Assembly (NCBI RefSeq): GCF_000719955.1
Contig: NZ_JOII01000023.1
Location: forward strand, 1-64,000
DNA: 64,000 nucleotides
Direction: 5' to 3'
DNA from: Streptomyces albidoflavus
GTDB taxonomy: Bacteria; Actinomycetota; Actinomycetes; Streptomycetales; Streptomycetaceae
Shown: positions 50,852-59,420 of the stretch, in pieces
How the letters are laid out: each line of letters starts with the position of its first letter
Position numbering within the stretch: position 1 is the first letter of the stretch
Translations under genes and position numbers: made by a program
Notes under the pieces: generated by a model
The model's input: the letters and a program-made list of their open reading frames with translations, nothing else
Database searches by the model: none
What the model was told of the DNA's origin: nothing

Positions 50852-51903
50852 TGCGGCCGAAGACCGGTATGCCGGTGGCGGCCGCCTGCGCGATCGTCCT
50901 GCTTCTGCCGGGCAGCGCGGCGGCGTTCGGCGAGGGCGGTGAACGCGGCAGCGGCCCCTCGGGCTCGACCGACGGCAAGGGCAAGGTCTCCGCAGGCGTC
51001 TCCCAGATCCGGATCTCGCAGGTCAAGGGGGGCGGCTCGGGCAAGCAGGGCAACCTGGCGCCGATCGACGCAGACTGGGAGCCTCCCGCCTGCTGGTACG
51101 AGCCGGTCTTCACGCCCGAGGAGCTGAAGGAGTTCGTGGACCGGACCGGCGGTCACGGTGATGTCGGCATCCACCAGTCCTGGTACGGCAAGGGCCTGTG
51201 GACGGACCACTACCGCGACGGCGAGGTCCAGGACAACATGGACGACGACCGCACCGAGGCCGAGGGCTACAAGAACTACAACATCGGCAAGGACGGCAAC
51301 TTCTGGCGCAGCGTCGCCCCCGACGACTCCCACCCGGACTCCTGGGACTGCGGCCGCATCATGTTCTGGGCGCCCGACAACCAGGTCCCCCAGATCCCCA
51401 ACGCCCCCACCCCCCAGATGCTCGCCGAGTACGCCTACGAGCACGTCAAGGTGCCCGACACCGAGGTCGAGGTCCGGCCGCAGGCCAGGTCGACGGTCAA
51501 CCTGCCGACCTGGGTCTGGCTGGACAAGGGCAAGTTCGAGGACGTGGTGGTCCGCGCCGAACTGCCCCGCACCAACCTGTACGCGGAGACGACCGCCCAC
51601 CCCGTCAGCCTCACCCTGGAACCCGGCACCGAGGACGCCGAGACCTTCCCGGCCGACGGCACCTGCCGCATCAACGACGACGGCAGCATCGGCAGCCCGT
51701 ACAAGAAGGGCAGCGCCGACCAGGACCCGCCGTGCGGCATCACCTACCTGCGGGCGAGCGACAAGCCGTACCAGCTCAGCGCCTCCATCACCTGGGAGAT
51801 CAGCTGGGAGGGCACCGGCGGCACGGGCGGCGACCTGCCCGACGGCACCTTCGAGACGACCCAGGACATGACGGTCCAGGAGATCCAGTCCATCAACCGG
51901 TGA
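50851..51903 (+). CDS. Secreted protein of unknown function
   Basis: A 350-residue exported protein with signal peptide (MPVAAACAIVLLLPGSAAAF, cleavage after about residue 28). The mature part is Trp- and Asp-rich and carries Cys residues in CWYEP, DCGRIMFW, GTCRIND and PPCGITY, likely paired in disulfides; the last 120 residues look like a beta-sandwich (FEDVVVRAELPRTNLYAETT, SASITWEISWEG). ATG at 50851 is preferred over 50845, since AGGAG at 50839-50843 is 7 nt before it. The start overlaps the stop of the lipoprotein gene. No enzymatic motif seen. Confidence 0.82.
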   Translation: MRPKTGMPVAAACAIVLLLPGSAAAFGEGGERGSGPSGSTDGKGKVSAGVSQIRISQVKGGGSGKQGNLAPIDADWEPPACWYEPVFTPEELKEFVDRTGGHGDVGIHQSWYGKGLWTDHYRDGEVQDNMDDDRTEAEGYKNYNIGKDGNFWRSVAPDDSHPDSWDCGRIMFWAPDNQVPQIPNAPTPQMLAEYAYEHVKVPDTEVEVRPQARSTVNLPTWVWLDKGKFEDVVVRAELPRTNLYAETTAHPVSLTLEPGTEDAETFPADGTCRINDDGSIGSPYKKGSADQDPPCGITYLRASDKPYQLSASITWEISWEGTGGTGGDLPDGTFETTQDMTVQEIQSINR

Positions 51904-52063
51904 CCGGCCGGGCCACCTGACGGTCCTGGTGTCGGCGGCGTGCGGCGGAGAGCGGGTTACGCGGACAAGGGCGGGAAGCCGGCCCCGCCGGAATGGCATC
52001 GTAAGGGGTGCTGAGTGACGGGTGACCTGGCCTACTCGCCGGGCGACGAGTGCGGGACGTGCG

Positions 52064-53194
52064 ATGAGTGATGCGGGTGTGGGGGAGGCGTCGCCCCTGG
52101 TGGGGTTCACGGTCGGGGTGACGGCGGAGCGGCGGGCGCAGGAGCTAGGGGCGTTGCTGGTGCGGCGGGGGGCCGAGGTGGTGTACGCGCCCGCGTTGCG
52201 GGTGGTGCCGCTCGCCGACGACCGGGAGTTGCGGGAGGCCACCGAGGAGCTCGTGGCGCGCCCGCCGGAGATCGTGGTGGCCAGTACGGCGGTCGGGTTC
52301 CGGGGGTGGGTCGAGGCGGCTGAGGGGTGGGGTGTCGGCGGGGCCCTGCGGGAGGCGCTCGGCGGGGCCCGGCTGCTGGCGCGCGGGCCGAAGGTGACGG
52401 GGGCGGTGCGGGCCGCGGGGCTGCGGGAGGATTGGTCGCCCAGGTCCGAGGCGATGGAGGAGGTGCGGGAGCGGCTGCTGGCCGACGGGGTCGCGGGGCT
52501 GCGGGTGGCCGTGCAGCTGCACGGGGAGCCGGTGCCCGGGTTCGCGGAGGCGCTGCGGGCGGCCGGGGCCGAGGTGGTCGGGGTGCCTGTCTACCGGTGG
52601 CTGCCGCCCGCCGACCTCACCCCCGTCGACCGGCTCGTCGACGCGACCGTGCGGCGCACCCTGGACGCGCTCACCTTCACCAGCGCGCCCGCCGTCGTCT
52701 CGGTGCTCCGCCGGGCCGAGGCGCTGGGGCTGCGGGAGGCGCTGGTGGACGCCGTGAACGGGGACGTGGCGGTGGTCTGTGTGGGGCCGGTGACCGCGCG
52801 GCCGCTCCAGGAGGCGGGGGTGGAGCCGGTGCAGCCCGAGCGGTTCCGGCTGGGGCCGATGGTGCAGCGGCTCTGCGAGGAACTGCCCGCCCGTACCCCG
52901 GAGCTGGCCGTCGCCGGGCACCGCGTACAGCTGCGCGGCCACGCCGTGCTGGTCGACGGTGAGGCGCGGCCCGTGCCGCCCGCCCCCATGGCGCTGCTGC
53001 GGGCGCTGGCCCGGCGGCCGGGCCGGGTCGTCGCCCGCGCCGAACTGCTGCGGGCGCTGCCCGGTGCCGGGCGCGACGAGCACGCCGTGGAGTCGGCGAC
53101 GGCCCGGCTGCGCACGGCGCTGGGCGCGCCGGAACTCGTCCGCACCGTGGTCAAGCGCGGCTACCGGCTCGCCGTCGACGACCCTGAGGGGTGA
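52064..53194 (+). CDS. Uroporphyrinogen-III synthase-like protein fused to an OmpR-type DNA-binding domain
   Basis: A 376-residue fusion. Residues ~10-265 are a HemD fold (FTVGVTAERRAQELGALLV, VVYAPALRVVPL, VAVQLHGEP, ALTFTSAPAV), the domain that cyclises hydroxymethylbilane to uroporphyrinogen III. Residues ~280-370 are a winged helix of the OmpR C-terminal type: VVARAELLRALPG, then HAVESATARLRTALG and VKRGYRLAV. Similar fusions occur in actinobacteria (for example Rv0260c) and may be regulators that sense a tetrapyrrole instead of main HemD enzymes. ATG at 52064 chosen at the family start. Its TGA abuts the stop of the opposite GNAT gene (TGATCA). Confidence 0.88.
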   Translation: MSDAGVGEASPLVGFTVGVTAERRAQELGALLVRRGAEVVYAPALRVVPLADDRELREATEELVARPPEIVVASTAVGFRGWVEAAEGWGVGGALREALGGARLLARGPKVTGAVRAAGLREDWSPRSEAMEEVRERLLADGVAGLRVAVQLHGEPVPGFAEALRAAGAEVVGVPVYRWLPPADLTPVDRLVDATVRRTLDALTFTSAPAVVSVLRRAEALGLREALVDAVNGDVAVVCVGPVTARPLQEAGVEPVQPERFRLGPMVQRLCEELPARTPELAVAGHRVQLRGHAVLVDGEARPVPPAPMALLRALARRPGRVVARAELLRALPGAGRDEHAVESATARLRTALGAPELVRTVVKRGYRLAVDDPEG

Positions 53195-53815
53195 TCAGGC
53201 GGCGGGACGCGGCCGTACGTGGACGTGGCCCGGCAGCGGGAACACCGGCGGCTGCGGCGCCAGCGTCTCGTGGTGCGGGAAGCCGGCCTTCTCGGCGACC
53301 CGGCAGGAGGGCTCGTTGTCGACCTGGTGGAGGAGTTCGAGGCGGGTCAGCGCGGGCAGGGCGGTGAACGCCCAGTCGGCGAGGGCCAGGACGGCGCGGC
53401 CCGCCAGGCCCCGGCCGCGTACCGAGGCGGTCGTCCAGTAGCCGACCTCGGCGGTGTCGGTGCGGGCCGGGCGGTCGTCGTCGTGCGGGAAGACCTTGAG
53501 GACGACGCAGCCGGCGAGCAGGCCCGTCGCCGCCGGGTCCCGTACGCCGGAGGGTGCGGGGCCGGTGCCGTCCGGGGCCTGGGCGGCCAGTTCCACGGCG
53601 AAGGAGTAGCGGCTGCCGTCCCGCGCCCCCGCCTCCTCGCGGGCCAGCCACGCCCGCGCGCCCGCCTCGTCCTCCGGCCAGGCGCGGGTGAACTGCCGCA
53701 GCAGCGGATCGCGGTAGGCGTCGATCAGCTCCCGGGCGTCGCGGGCCCGCCAGGGCCGCAGCGAGAGCCCCGGTCCTGCCGGGAGAAAGGCGGGCATGCT
53801 CACAGGCGCGTACAT
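53195..53815 (-). CDS. GNAT-family N-acetyltransferase
   Basis: A 206-residue RimJ/RimL-type acetyltransferase. LSLRPWRARDARELIDAY starts the fold; TDTAEVGYWTTASVRGRGLAGRAV is the V/G-x-x-x-x-x-R-G-x-G/A acetyl-CoA site; LLHQVDNEPSCRVAEKAGF is the end motif typical of enzymes acting on protein N-termini or small amines. TAGCCT on the minus strand (53822-53827) ends 6 nt before the ATG at 53815, so a leaderless mRNA is likely; ATG at 53797 is a fallback. Substrate unknown. Confidence 0.9.
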   Translation of the reverse strand: MYAPVSMPAFLPAGPGLSLRPWRARDARELIDAYRDPLLRQFTRAWPEDEAGARAWLAREEAGARDGSRYSFAVELAAQAPDGTGPAPSGVRDPAATGLLAGCVVLKVFPHDDDRPARTDTAEVGYWTTASVRGRGLAGRAVLALADWAFTALPALTRLELLHQVDNEPSCRVAEKAGFPHHETLAPQPPVFPLPGHVHVRPRPAA

Positions 53816-53984
53816 GGGGACAGGCTACGGGGGAAGACGTACAGGGCCGGTCAACAGGGCGGCGCCGGAGGGTGGTTGGTGCCGTCCGGCGCCCGGGGGC
53901 TTCCCCGGCGCCCAGGTGGCGGGCACGGTGGACGGGGCGGGGCCGCGGCGGGTGGCCCCGGCTCTCGGCGGGCGGAGGTGCAGG

Positions 53985-54572
53985 ATGACGGGGCACGCGT
54001 ACCGGGCAGGGGCGAGCGCACGGGTGCTGCGGTTCGACTGCGGACGGGTCTGCCTGGACCTCGCCGCCACCGCGCACCCGGTCGAGCGGCTCGACGGGCC
54101 CGACCGGCTGCGGCAGTGGCTGGCCGGCGCGGGACTCGTACCGCCCGGCACCCCGCTGGAGCGCGCCGGACCCGGCTGGCTCGCCGCCTTCCGGGACCTG
54201 CGCACCCAGATCGCCGCGGTGGTCGGCGCCGAACTCGACGGCCGCCCGCCCGGCCACGCCCTCGACCGGGTCAACGCCGTCGCCCGTAACCCGCCGCCCC
54301 CGCCGCGCGCCGTCCGCAGGGCCGACGGCACCCTCGGCCGGGGCCTGTCCGGCGACCCCGACTGCCAGGCGCTGCTGGGCGCGGTCGCCCGCGACGCGGT
54401 GGACCTGCTCACCGACCCCGGGGCCCGCGCCCTGCTCCGCCGCTGCGCCGGGCAGGACTGCCCGCTGGTCTACCTCGACACCTCGCGCGGCCGCCGGCGC
54501 CGCTGGTGCTCCGGCGAGACCTGCGGCAACCGCGAACGCGTCGCCCGCCACCGGCGCAGCCGCCGGGGCTGA
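53985..54572 (+). CDS. CGNR zinc-finger (ABATE-domain) protein
   Basis: A 195-residue probable DNA-binding regulator. Residues ~10-135 are the ABATE domain (RFDCGRVCLDLAATAH ... WLAAFRDLRTQIAAVV), whose function is proposed to be ligand binding. The C-terminal 45 residues are the CGNR zinc finger: RRCAGQDCPLVYLD and WCSGETCGNRERVARHR, with the four Cys. The ATG at 53985 has GGAGG 6 nt upstream, a strong ribosome site. It is divergent from the GNAT gene (169 bp) and stands before helD on the same strand. Confidence 0.9.
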   Translation: MTGHAYRAGASARVLRFDCGRVCLDLAATAHPVERLDGPDRLRQWLAGAGLVPPGTPLERAGPGWLAAFRDLRTQIAAVVGAELDGRPPGHALDRVNAVARNPPPPPRAVRRADGTLGRGLSGDPDCQALLGAVARDAVDLLTDPGARALLRRCAGQDCPLVYLDTSRGRRRRWCSGETCGNRERVARHRRSRRG

Positions 54573-54696
54573 CCGGGGTCGTGCCATGCCCCGGGCAAGT
54601 GGAACGGAGATCTCCAATTGCGTGTGCGGCGTGCGCACGGCCCCGCCGGTCGCGTAAGTTGGACGGCTGCCCAGCGCATGTGAGAAGGGGGCGTCG

Positions 54697-57084
54697 GTGG
54701 CCGACGTACGCGACCGTGAGATCAGCATCGAACAGGACCACCTCGACCAGGTGTACCGGCGCCTGGAGGAGAAGATCCACGAGGCGGAGTTCCTGATGCG
54801 GGACGCGGCCCGCCGCGGCCAGGTCGGCACGCCCGGCGCGCTCGCCGAACGCGACGCCCAGGTCTTCCGGGCCGGCATCCACCTCAACCGGCTCAACAAC
54901 GAGTTCGAGGACTTCCTCTTCGGCCGCATCGACCTGCTCCTCGGCAAGGACGGCGAGAAGGGCCCCGACGGCGCCTACACCTCGGTCGAACCCGCCGACG
55001 ACGCGGTACGCCCCGACGGCACCGCCGACATCGCCGAGACCCTGCACATCGGCCGCATCGGCGTCCTCGACGCCGACTACGCGCCGCTGGTCATCGACTG
55101 GCGCGCGCCAGCCGCCGCGCCCTTCTACCGTTCGACGCCCGTCGAGCCCGGCCGCGTCGTGCGCCGCCGCGTCATCCGCTCCAAGGGACGCCAGGTGCTC
55201 GGCGTCGAGGACGACCTGATGCGCCCCGAACTGACGGCGCGGCTCGACGGCGAACCGCTCGCCGTGGTCGGCGACGGCGCCCTGATGGCCGCCCTCGGGC
55301 AGGCCCGCAGCCACACCATGCGCGACATCGTCGCCTCCATCCAGGCCGAGCAGGACCGCGTCATCCGCGCCCCCGCCGCCTCCGTCACCCTGGTCGAGGG
55401 CGGCCCCGGCACCGGCAAGACCGCCGTCGCCCTGCACCGCGCCGCCTACCTCCTCTACCAGGACCGGCGCCGGTACGCGGGCGGCATCCTCATCGTCTCC
55501 CCGACCCCGCTCCTCGTCTCCTACACCGAGGGCGTCCTGCCCTCCCTCGGCGAGGAGGGCCAGGTCGCCATCCGCGCCCTCGGCTCCCTGGTCGACGGCG
55601 CCGAGGCCACCGCCTACGACACCCCGGCCGCCGCCCGCGCCAAGGGCTCCGCCCGCATGGTCCAGGTGCTGCGCCGGGCCGCCCGGGGCGCCCTCGACCT
55701 CGGCACCGCCCGGCCCGCCCCGGCCGGTGAGGACGAGGAGCGGGAGGAGGTCCCCGAGGGGCAGCTCGACCTCGGCCTGCCCGCCCCCGCCGGGCCGCCC
55801 GAGCGGCTGCGCGTCGTCGCCTTCGGCCGCCGGATCGAGCTGGACGCCGCCGAACTGGGCCGCATCCGGCGCAACGCGCTCAGCGGCACCGCCCCCGTCA
55901 ACCTGCTCCGGCCCCGCGCCCGCCGCCTGCTGCTCGACGCGCTGTGGGCCAGGTCGGGCGCCTCGGGCCGCCACCAGGACCCGGAACTCGCCGCCGAACT
56001 GCGCTCCGGCTTCGACGAGGACATCCTCTCCGAGGACTCCTTCACCGCCTTCCTCGACGCCTGGTGGCCCGAGCTGACCCCGCGCGCCGTGCTCGCCGCG
56101 ATGGCCGACGAGAAGCGGCTGGCCCGCTGGTCGCGGAAGGTCCTCAACCAGGGCGAGGTGCGCCGCGTCGCCCGCTCGCTGGCCCGGCTCGGCCCGATGG
56201 GGGAAGGCCCGCTCTCCGTCCACGACGTGGCCCTCCTCGACGAGCTGGAGGCCGTCCTCGGCGCCCCGCCGCGCCCGCGCCGGAAGCGTGAGGCCGATCC
56301 GCTCGACCACCTCACGGGGCTTCAGGAGCTGATGCCGGTCCGCGAGGAGACCCAGTGGGAGCGGGCCGAGCGGCTGGCCCAGGAGCGCACCGAGTACACC
56401 CACGTCATCGTCGACGAGGCTCAGGACCTCACGCCGATGCAGTGGCGGATGGTCGGCCGGCGCGGCCGCCAGGCCACCTGGACCGTGGTCGGCGACCCCG
56501 CCCAGTCCTCCTGGTCCGACCCGGACGAGGCCGCCGAGGCCCGCGACGAGGCGCTCGGCCGGCGGCCCCGCCGCCGCTTCACCCTGACCGTCAACTACCG
56601 CAACCCCGCCGAGATCGCCGAACTCGCCTCCCGCGTGCTGGCCCTCGCCATGCCCGGCTCCGACTCCCCGCGCGCCGTCCGCTCCACCGGAGTCGAGCCG
56701 CGCTTCGTGGTGGCCGGGGAGCGGATGGGCGAGACGGTGCGCGCCGAGGCGGCCCGGCTGCTGGAGACGGTCGACGGCACGATCGGTGTGGTGGTCCCGA
56801 TGGAGCGGCGCGAGCAGGCCGCCCGCTGGGTCGCCGGGCTCGGCGAACGGGTGGTGGCGCTCGGCTCGCTGGAGGCCAAGGGGCTGGAGTACGACGCGAC
56901 GGTGGTGGTCTCCCCGGCCGAGGTGGCCGACGAGTCCCCGGCCGGGCTGCGCGTGCTGTACGTGGCGCTGACCCGGGCGACGCAGGAGCTGACGGTGGTC
57001 TCCGGGCGCCGTGACCAGCCGGACGCGGACGGCGTGCCGGACCTGCTCCGTGACGATGTGCCGGCGGAGCTGCTGGGGGAGTGA
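54697..57084 (+). CDS. HelD-like RNA polymerase-associated ATPase
   Basis: A 795-residue UvrD/Rep-like superfamily 1 ATPase of the HelD type, which in Bacillus and mycobacteria dismantles stalled RNA polymerase complexes. The N-terminal coiled coil (EQDHLDQVYRRLEEKIHEAE) is the part that enters the polymerase secondary channel. Motif I is GGPGTGKTA near 236, Walker B HVIVDEAQDLTPMQ near 570, motif III GDPAQSSW and motif VI LYVALTRATQ near 755. An inserted HelD-specific region (~330-500) has an acidic stretch (EDEEREEVPEGQLDL). GTG at 54697 follows AAGGGGG. Some actinobacterial HelDs give rifampicin tolerance; I see no clear rifampicin-associated element upstream. Confidence 0.92.
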   Translation: MADVRDREISIEQDHLDQVYRRLEEKIHEAEFLMRDAARRGQVGTPGALAERDAQVFRAGIHLNRLNNEFEDFLFGRIDLLLGKDGEKGPDGAYTSVEPADDAVRPDGTADIAETLHIGRIGVLDADYAPLVIDWRAPAAAPFYRSTPVEPGRVVRRRVIRSKGRQVLGVEDDLMRPELTARLDGEPLAVVGDGALMAALGQARSHTMRDIVASIQAEQDRVIRAPAASVTLVEGGPGTGKTAVALHRAAYLLYQDRRRYAGGILIVSPTPLLVSYTEGVLPSLGEEGQVAIRALGSLVDGAEATAYDTPAAARAKGSARMVQVLRRAARGALDLGTARPAPAGEDEEREEVPEGQLDLGLPAPAGPPERLRVVAFGRRIELDAAELGRIRRNALSGTAPVNLLRPRARRLLLDALWARSGASGRHQDPELAAELRSGFDEDILSEDSFTAFLDAWWPELTPRAVLAAMADEKRLARWSRKVLNQGEVRRVARSLARLGPMGEGPLSVHDVALLDELEAVLGAPPRPRRKREADPLDHLTGLQELMPVREETQWERAERLAQERTEYTHVIVDEAQDLTPMQWRMVGRRGRQATWTVVGDPAQSSWSDPDEAAEARDEALGRRPRRRFTLTVNYRNPAEIAELASRVLALAMPGSDSPRAVRSTGVEPRFVVAGERMGETVRAEAARLLETVDGTIGVVVPMERREQAARWVAGLGERVVALGSLEAKGLEYDATVVVSPAEVADESPAGLRVLYVALTRATQELTVVSGRRDQPDADGVPDLLRDDVPAELLGE

Positions 57085-57125
57085 GGGGCGCCGGAGGCGG
57101 CGCGGAATCCGTTGCTCCGCAGGAG

Positions 57126-57153
57126 TGGACGGATCGGGGAGGTTTGTTAGCCT
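57126..57153 (+). promoter_or_regulatory. Promoter of the candidate small RNA
   Basis: TGGACG (57126-57131) and TAGCCT (57148-57153) are 16 bp apart. Transcription from it would begin near 57160, exactly where the closing stem of the RNA starts. Confidence 0.6.
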
Positions 57154-57159
57154 GGGAGA

Positions 57160-57301
57160 CGGCACCGGCTCGATCCAAGCCCCCGGGCCCAACCATAGTC
57201 GCTTCGAGCGACCACTTGCCGCGAGGCGAGCATGGCGGGCCGGTGTCATGACTTGAGCGCGAAGGGCCCGCCTCCGTCACCGACGGAGGCGGGCCCTTCG
57301 C
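57160..57301 (+). ncRNA. Candidate structured small RNA between helD and the malic enzyme gene
   Basis: About 140 nt with promoter and terminator. A closing stem pairs 57161-57169 with 57239-57247 (one G:U). Inside are hairpins GTCGCT-TCG-AGCGAC (57198-57212) and CTTGCC-GCGA-GGCGAG (57215-57230). A 20-bp terminator stem (57259-57278 with 57282-57301) ends it. It has no credible reading frame. S. coelicolor small RNAs have been reported near the equivalent locus (I recall the name scr2952), which I cannot verify. Function unknown. Confidence 0.65.
57259..57301 (+). terminator. 20-bp terminator hairpin of the small RNA
   Basis: Bases 57259-57278 are the perfect reverse complement of 57282-57301, with a 3-nt loop. 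It also insulates helD from the malic enzyme gene. Confidence 0.9.
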
Positions 57302-57395
57302 CGTTCGTCCCCACCGCTTTCCGCCGCCCGGCCCGTCCGTGGCCCGTCGCCCCGTTCCGGCGCCCGCCACCGGGGCCGGGGGTTCCGCGTGGAGC

Positions 57396-57419
57396 CGGAT
57401 TCTCGTATGGTGGAATCCG
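57396..57419. promoter_or_regulatory. Inverted repeat spanning a -10 box before the malic enzyme gene
   Basis: CGGATTC and GAATCCG (57396-57402 and 57413-57419) flank TATGGT (57406-57411), a -10-like box. A protein bound here would block transcription, so it is a candidate operator; the -35 (TTCCGC at 57383) is weak. Confidence 0.4.
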
Positions 57420-57583
57420 TTTTCCGCCAGAGGGCTTCGAACGGGTCTCCGGCCGGGAACAAAACGTCCGTAACTCAGGCGGCTACCACGTACTGCCCGG
57501 TAGGTGCGACGATCGGACAGCACTCGCCACGCACAGAGGTGGCCGGTGTGTATGCGAACCAGGGAAAGCAGAGGAAGTCGGCC

Positions 57584-59014
57584 ATGGCAACGGCGCCCAG
57601 CGTCTCCTACTCGATGACGGTCCGGCTGGAAGTGCCCGCCAGCGGCACCGCGGTCTCCCAGCTCACCACGGCCGTGGAGTCCCACGGCGGCTCGGTGACC
57701 GGCCTCGACGTCACCGCCTCCGGCCACGAGGCCCTCCGGATCGACGTCACCATCGCCGCGAGCTCCACCGCGCACGCCGACGAGATCGTCGAAGGCCTGC
57801 GCGGCATCGACGGCGTCGTGCTCGGCAAGGTCTCCGACCGTACGTTCCTGATGCACCTCGGCGGCAAGATCGAGATGGCGTCCAAGCACCCCATCCGCAA
57901 CCGCGACGACCTCTCCATGGTCTACACGCCCGGCGTCGCCCGGGTCTGCATGGCCATCGCCGAGAACCCCGAGGACGCCCGCCGCCTCACCATCAAGCGC
58001 AACTCGGTCGCCGTGGTCACCGACGGCTCGGCCGTCCTGGGCCTCGGCAACATCGGCCCGAAGGCCGCGCTGCCGGTGATGGAGGGCAAGGCGGCGCTCT
58101 TCAAGCGGTTCGCCGGGATCGACGCCTGGCCGATCTGCCTGGACACCCAGGACAGCGACGCGATCGTCGAGATCGTCAAGGCCATCGCCCCCGGCTTCGC
58201 CGGCATCAACCTGGAGGACATCTCGGCGCCGCGCTGCTTCGAGATCGAGGCCCGGCTCCGCGAGGCGCTGGACATCCCCGTCTTCCACGACGACCAGCAC
58301 GGCACCGCCATCGTCGTCCTCGCCGCGCTCACCAACGCGCTGCGCGTGGTCGGCAAGTCCATCGGCGACGTCCGGGTCGTCATGTCCGGCGCGGGCGCGG
58401 CCGGCACCGCCATCCTCAAGCTGCTGCTGGCCGCCGGGGTCAAGCACGCCGTCGTCGCCGACATCCACGGTGTCGTCCACGCCGGCCGCGACGACCTGGT
58501 CGGCGCCGAGGCGGACTCCCCGCTGCGCTGGATCGCCGACAACACCAACCCCGAGGGCGTCACCGGCACCCTCAAGGAGGCCGTGGTCGGCGCCGACGTC
58601 TTCATCGGCGTCTCCGCCCCCAACGTCCTGGACGGCGCCGACGTGGCCGCCATGGCCGAGGGCGCCATCGTCTTCGCGCTGGCCAACCCGGACCCGGAGG
58701 TCGACCCGGCGGTGGCCCGCGAGACCGCCGCCGTCGTCGCGACCGGCCGCTCGGACTTCCCCAACCAGATCAACAACGTGCTGGTCTTCCCGGGTGTCTT
58801 CCGCGGCCTGCTGGACGCCCAGTCGCACACGGTCAACACCGAGATGATGCTGGCCGCCGCCGGCGCCCTGGCCGACGTCGTCGCCGAGGACGAGGTCAAC
58901 GCCAACTACATCATCCCGAGCGTCTTCAACGACAAGGTGGCCGGCGCGGTCGCCGACGCGGTCAGCAGCGCCGCCAAGGCGGTCGGCGCGGCCCCCGCCC
59001 CCAGCGCCGTCTGA
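57584..59014 (+). CDS. NAD(P)-dependent malic enzyme with N-terminal ACT domain
   Basis: A 476-residue cytoplasmic enzyme that decarboxylates malate to pyruvate. Residues ~6-80 are an ACT-type regulatory domain (YSMTVRLEVPASGTAVSQL), often an allosteric amino-acid sensor. The malic domain has YTPGVARVCMAI with catalytic Tyr, TDGSAVLGLGNIGP, Lys in EGKAALFKRF, and metal ligands in EDISAPRCFEIE and FHDDQHGTA. A Rossmann domain follows (VVMSGAGAAGTAIL). ATG at 57584 has GAGGAAG at 57571-57577. It is monocistronic, with its own promoter region and a terminator downstream. Cofactor preference cannot be read from sequence here. Confidence 0.93.
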   Translation: MATAPSVSYSMTVRLEVPASGTAVSQLTTAVESHGGSVTGLDVTASGHEALRIDVTIAASSTAHADEIVEGLRGIDGVVLGKVSDRTFLMHLGGKIEMASKHPIRNRDDLSMVYTPGVARVCMAIAENPEDARRLTIKRNSVAVVTDGSAVLGLGNIGPKAALPVMEGKAALFKRFAGIDAWPICLDTQDSDAIVEIVKAIAPGFAGINLEDISAPRCFEIEARLREALDIPVFHDDQHGTAIVVLAALTNALRVVGKSIGDVRVVMSGAGAAGTAILKLLLAAGVKHAVVADIHGVVHAGRDDLVGAEADSPLRWIADNTNPEGVTGTLKEAVVGADVFIGVSAPNVLDGADVAAMAEGAIVFALANPDPEVDPAVARETAAVVATGRSDFPNQINNVLVFPGVFRGLLDAQSHTVNTEMMLAAAGALADVVAEDEVNANYIIPSVFNDKVAGAVADAVSSAAKAVGAAPAPSAV

Positions 59015-59420
59015 CACCCGCCCGGGTGCCGCCGCCCCCGCCGTACGCCTGAACGGGGGTGGCGCACGGGGGCGGCGGACCGGCGCGTCGCGGAAGAGCC
59101 CGGCCGCCCCCGCTCTAGGGTGGCGAAACGGCGCGGGAGCCGCCCTCACGGGCGGGCGCCCGGCCCTGCGGTCCGCTGCCGAGAGCGGACGGAGCGTCAC
59201 GATCCGAGGCCGTGGCGCTGTCCGTGTGACTCTCACGGGTGCCGGATTGGCTTTCGCGCCGCAGGTGGGGGCAGGATGCCTCTTCGAGGGCTACGTCCAG
59301 GGTGAACCCGGGCGGAAGAGAGTCCGACGACGGACCCGGTTACAGGGCTCCTCGGGGGGCCCTGGCAGCATCGGCTTCGATCTCACGCCTCAACGGCAAG
59401 ATGAACACGGGAGTACAAAC
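59015..59420. other. Region between the malic enzyme gene and hupA
   Basis: About 400 bp without a gene. A 12-bp stem (59029-59040 with 59067-59078) lies 15 bp after the malic enzyme stop and can terminate it. The remainder should hold the hupA promoter, but I cannot pick a convincing -35/-10 pair. Confidence 0.55.
59029..59078 (+). terminator. Terminator hairpin of the malic enzyme gene
   Basis: CCGCCGCCCCCG (59029-59040) pairs perfectly with CGGGGGCGGCGG (59067-59078). The 26-nt loop is long, so efficiency is uncertain. Confidence 0.5.

Noticed and set aside
54573..54696. Rifampicin-associated element before helD
   Set aside because: I looked for the GC-rich dyad reported upstream of some helR genes and found only GGAGATCTCC-type small symmetry.
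57160..57301. 6C RNA
   Set aside because: The fold lacks two hairpins with six-C loops, and as I recall the 6C locus lies in a different genomic context.
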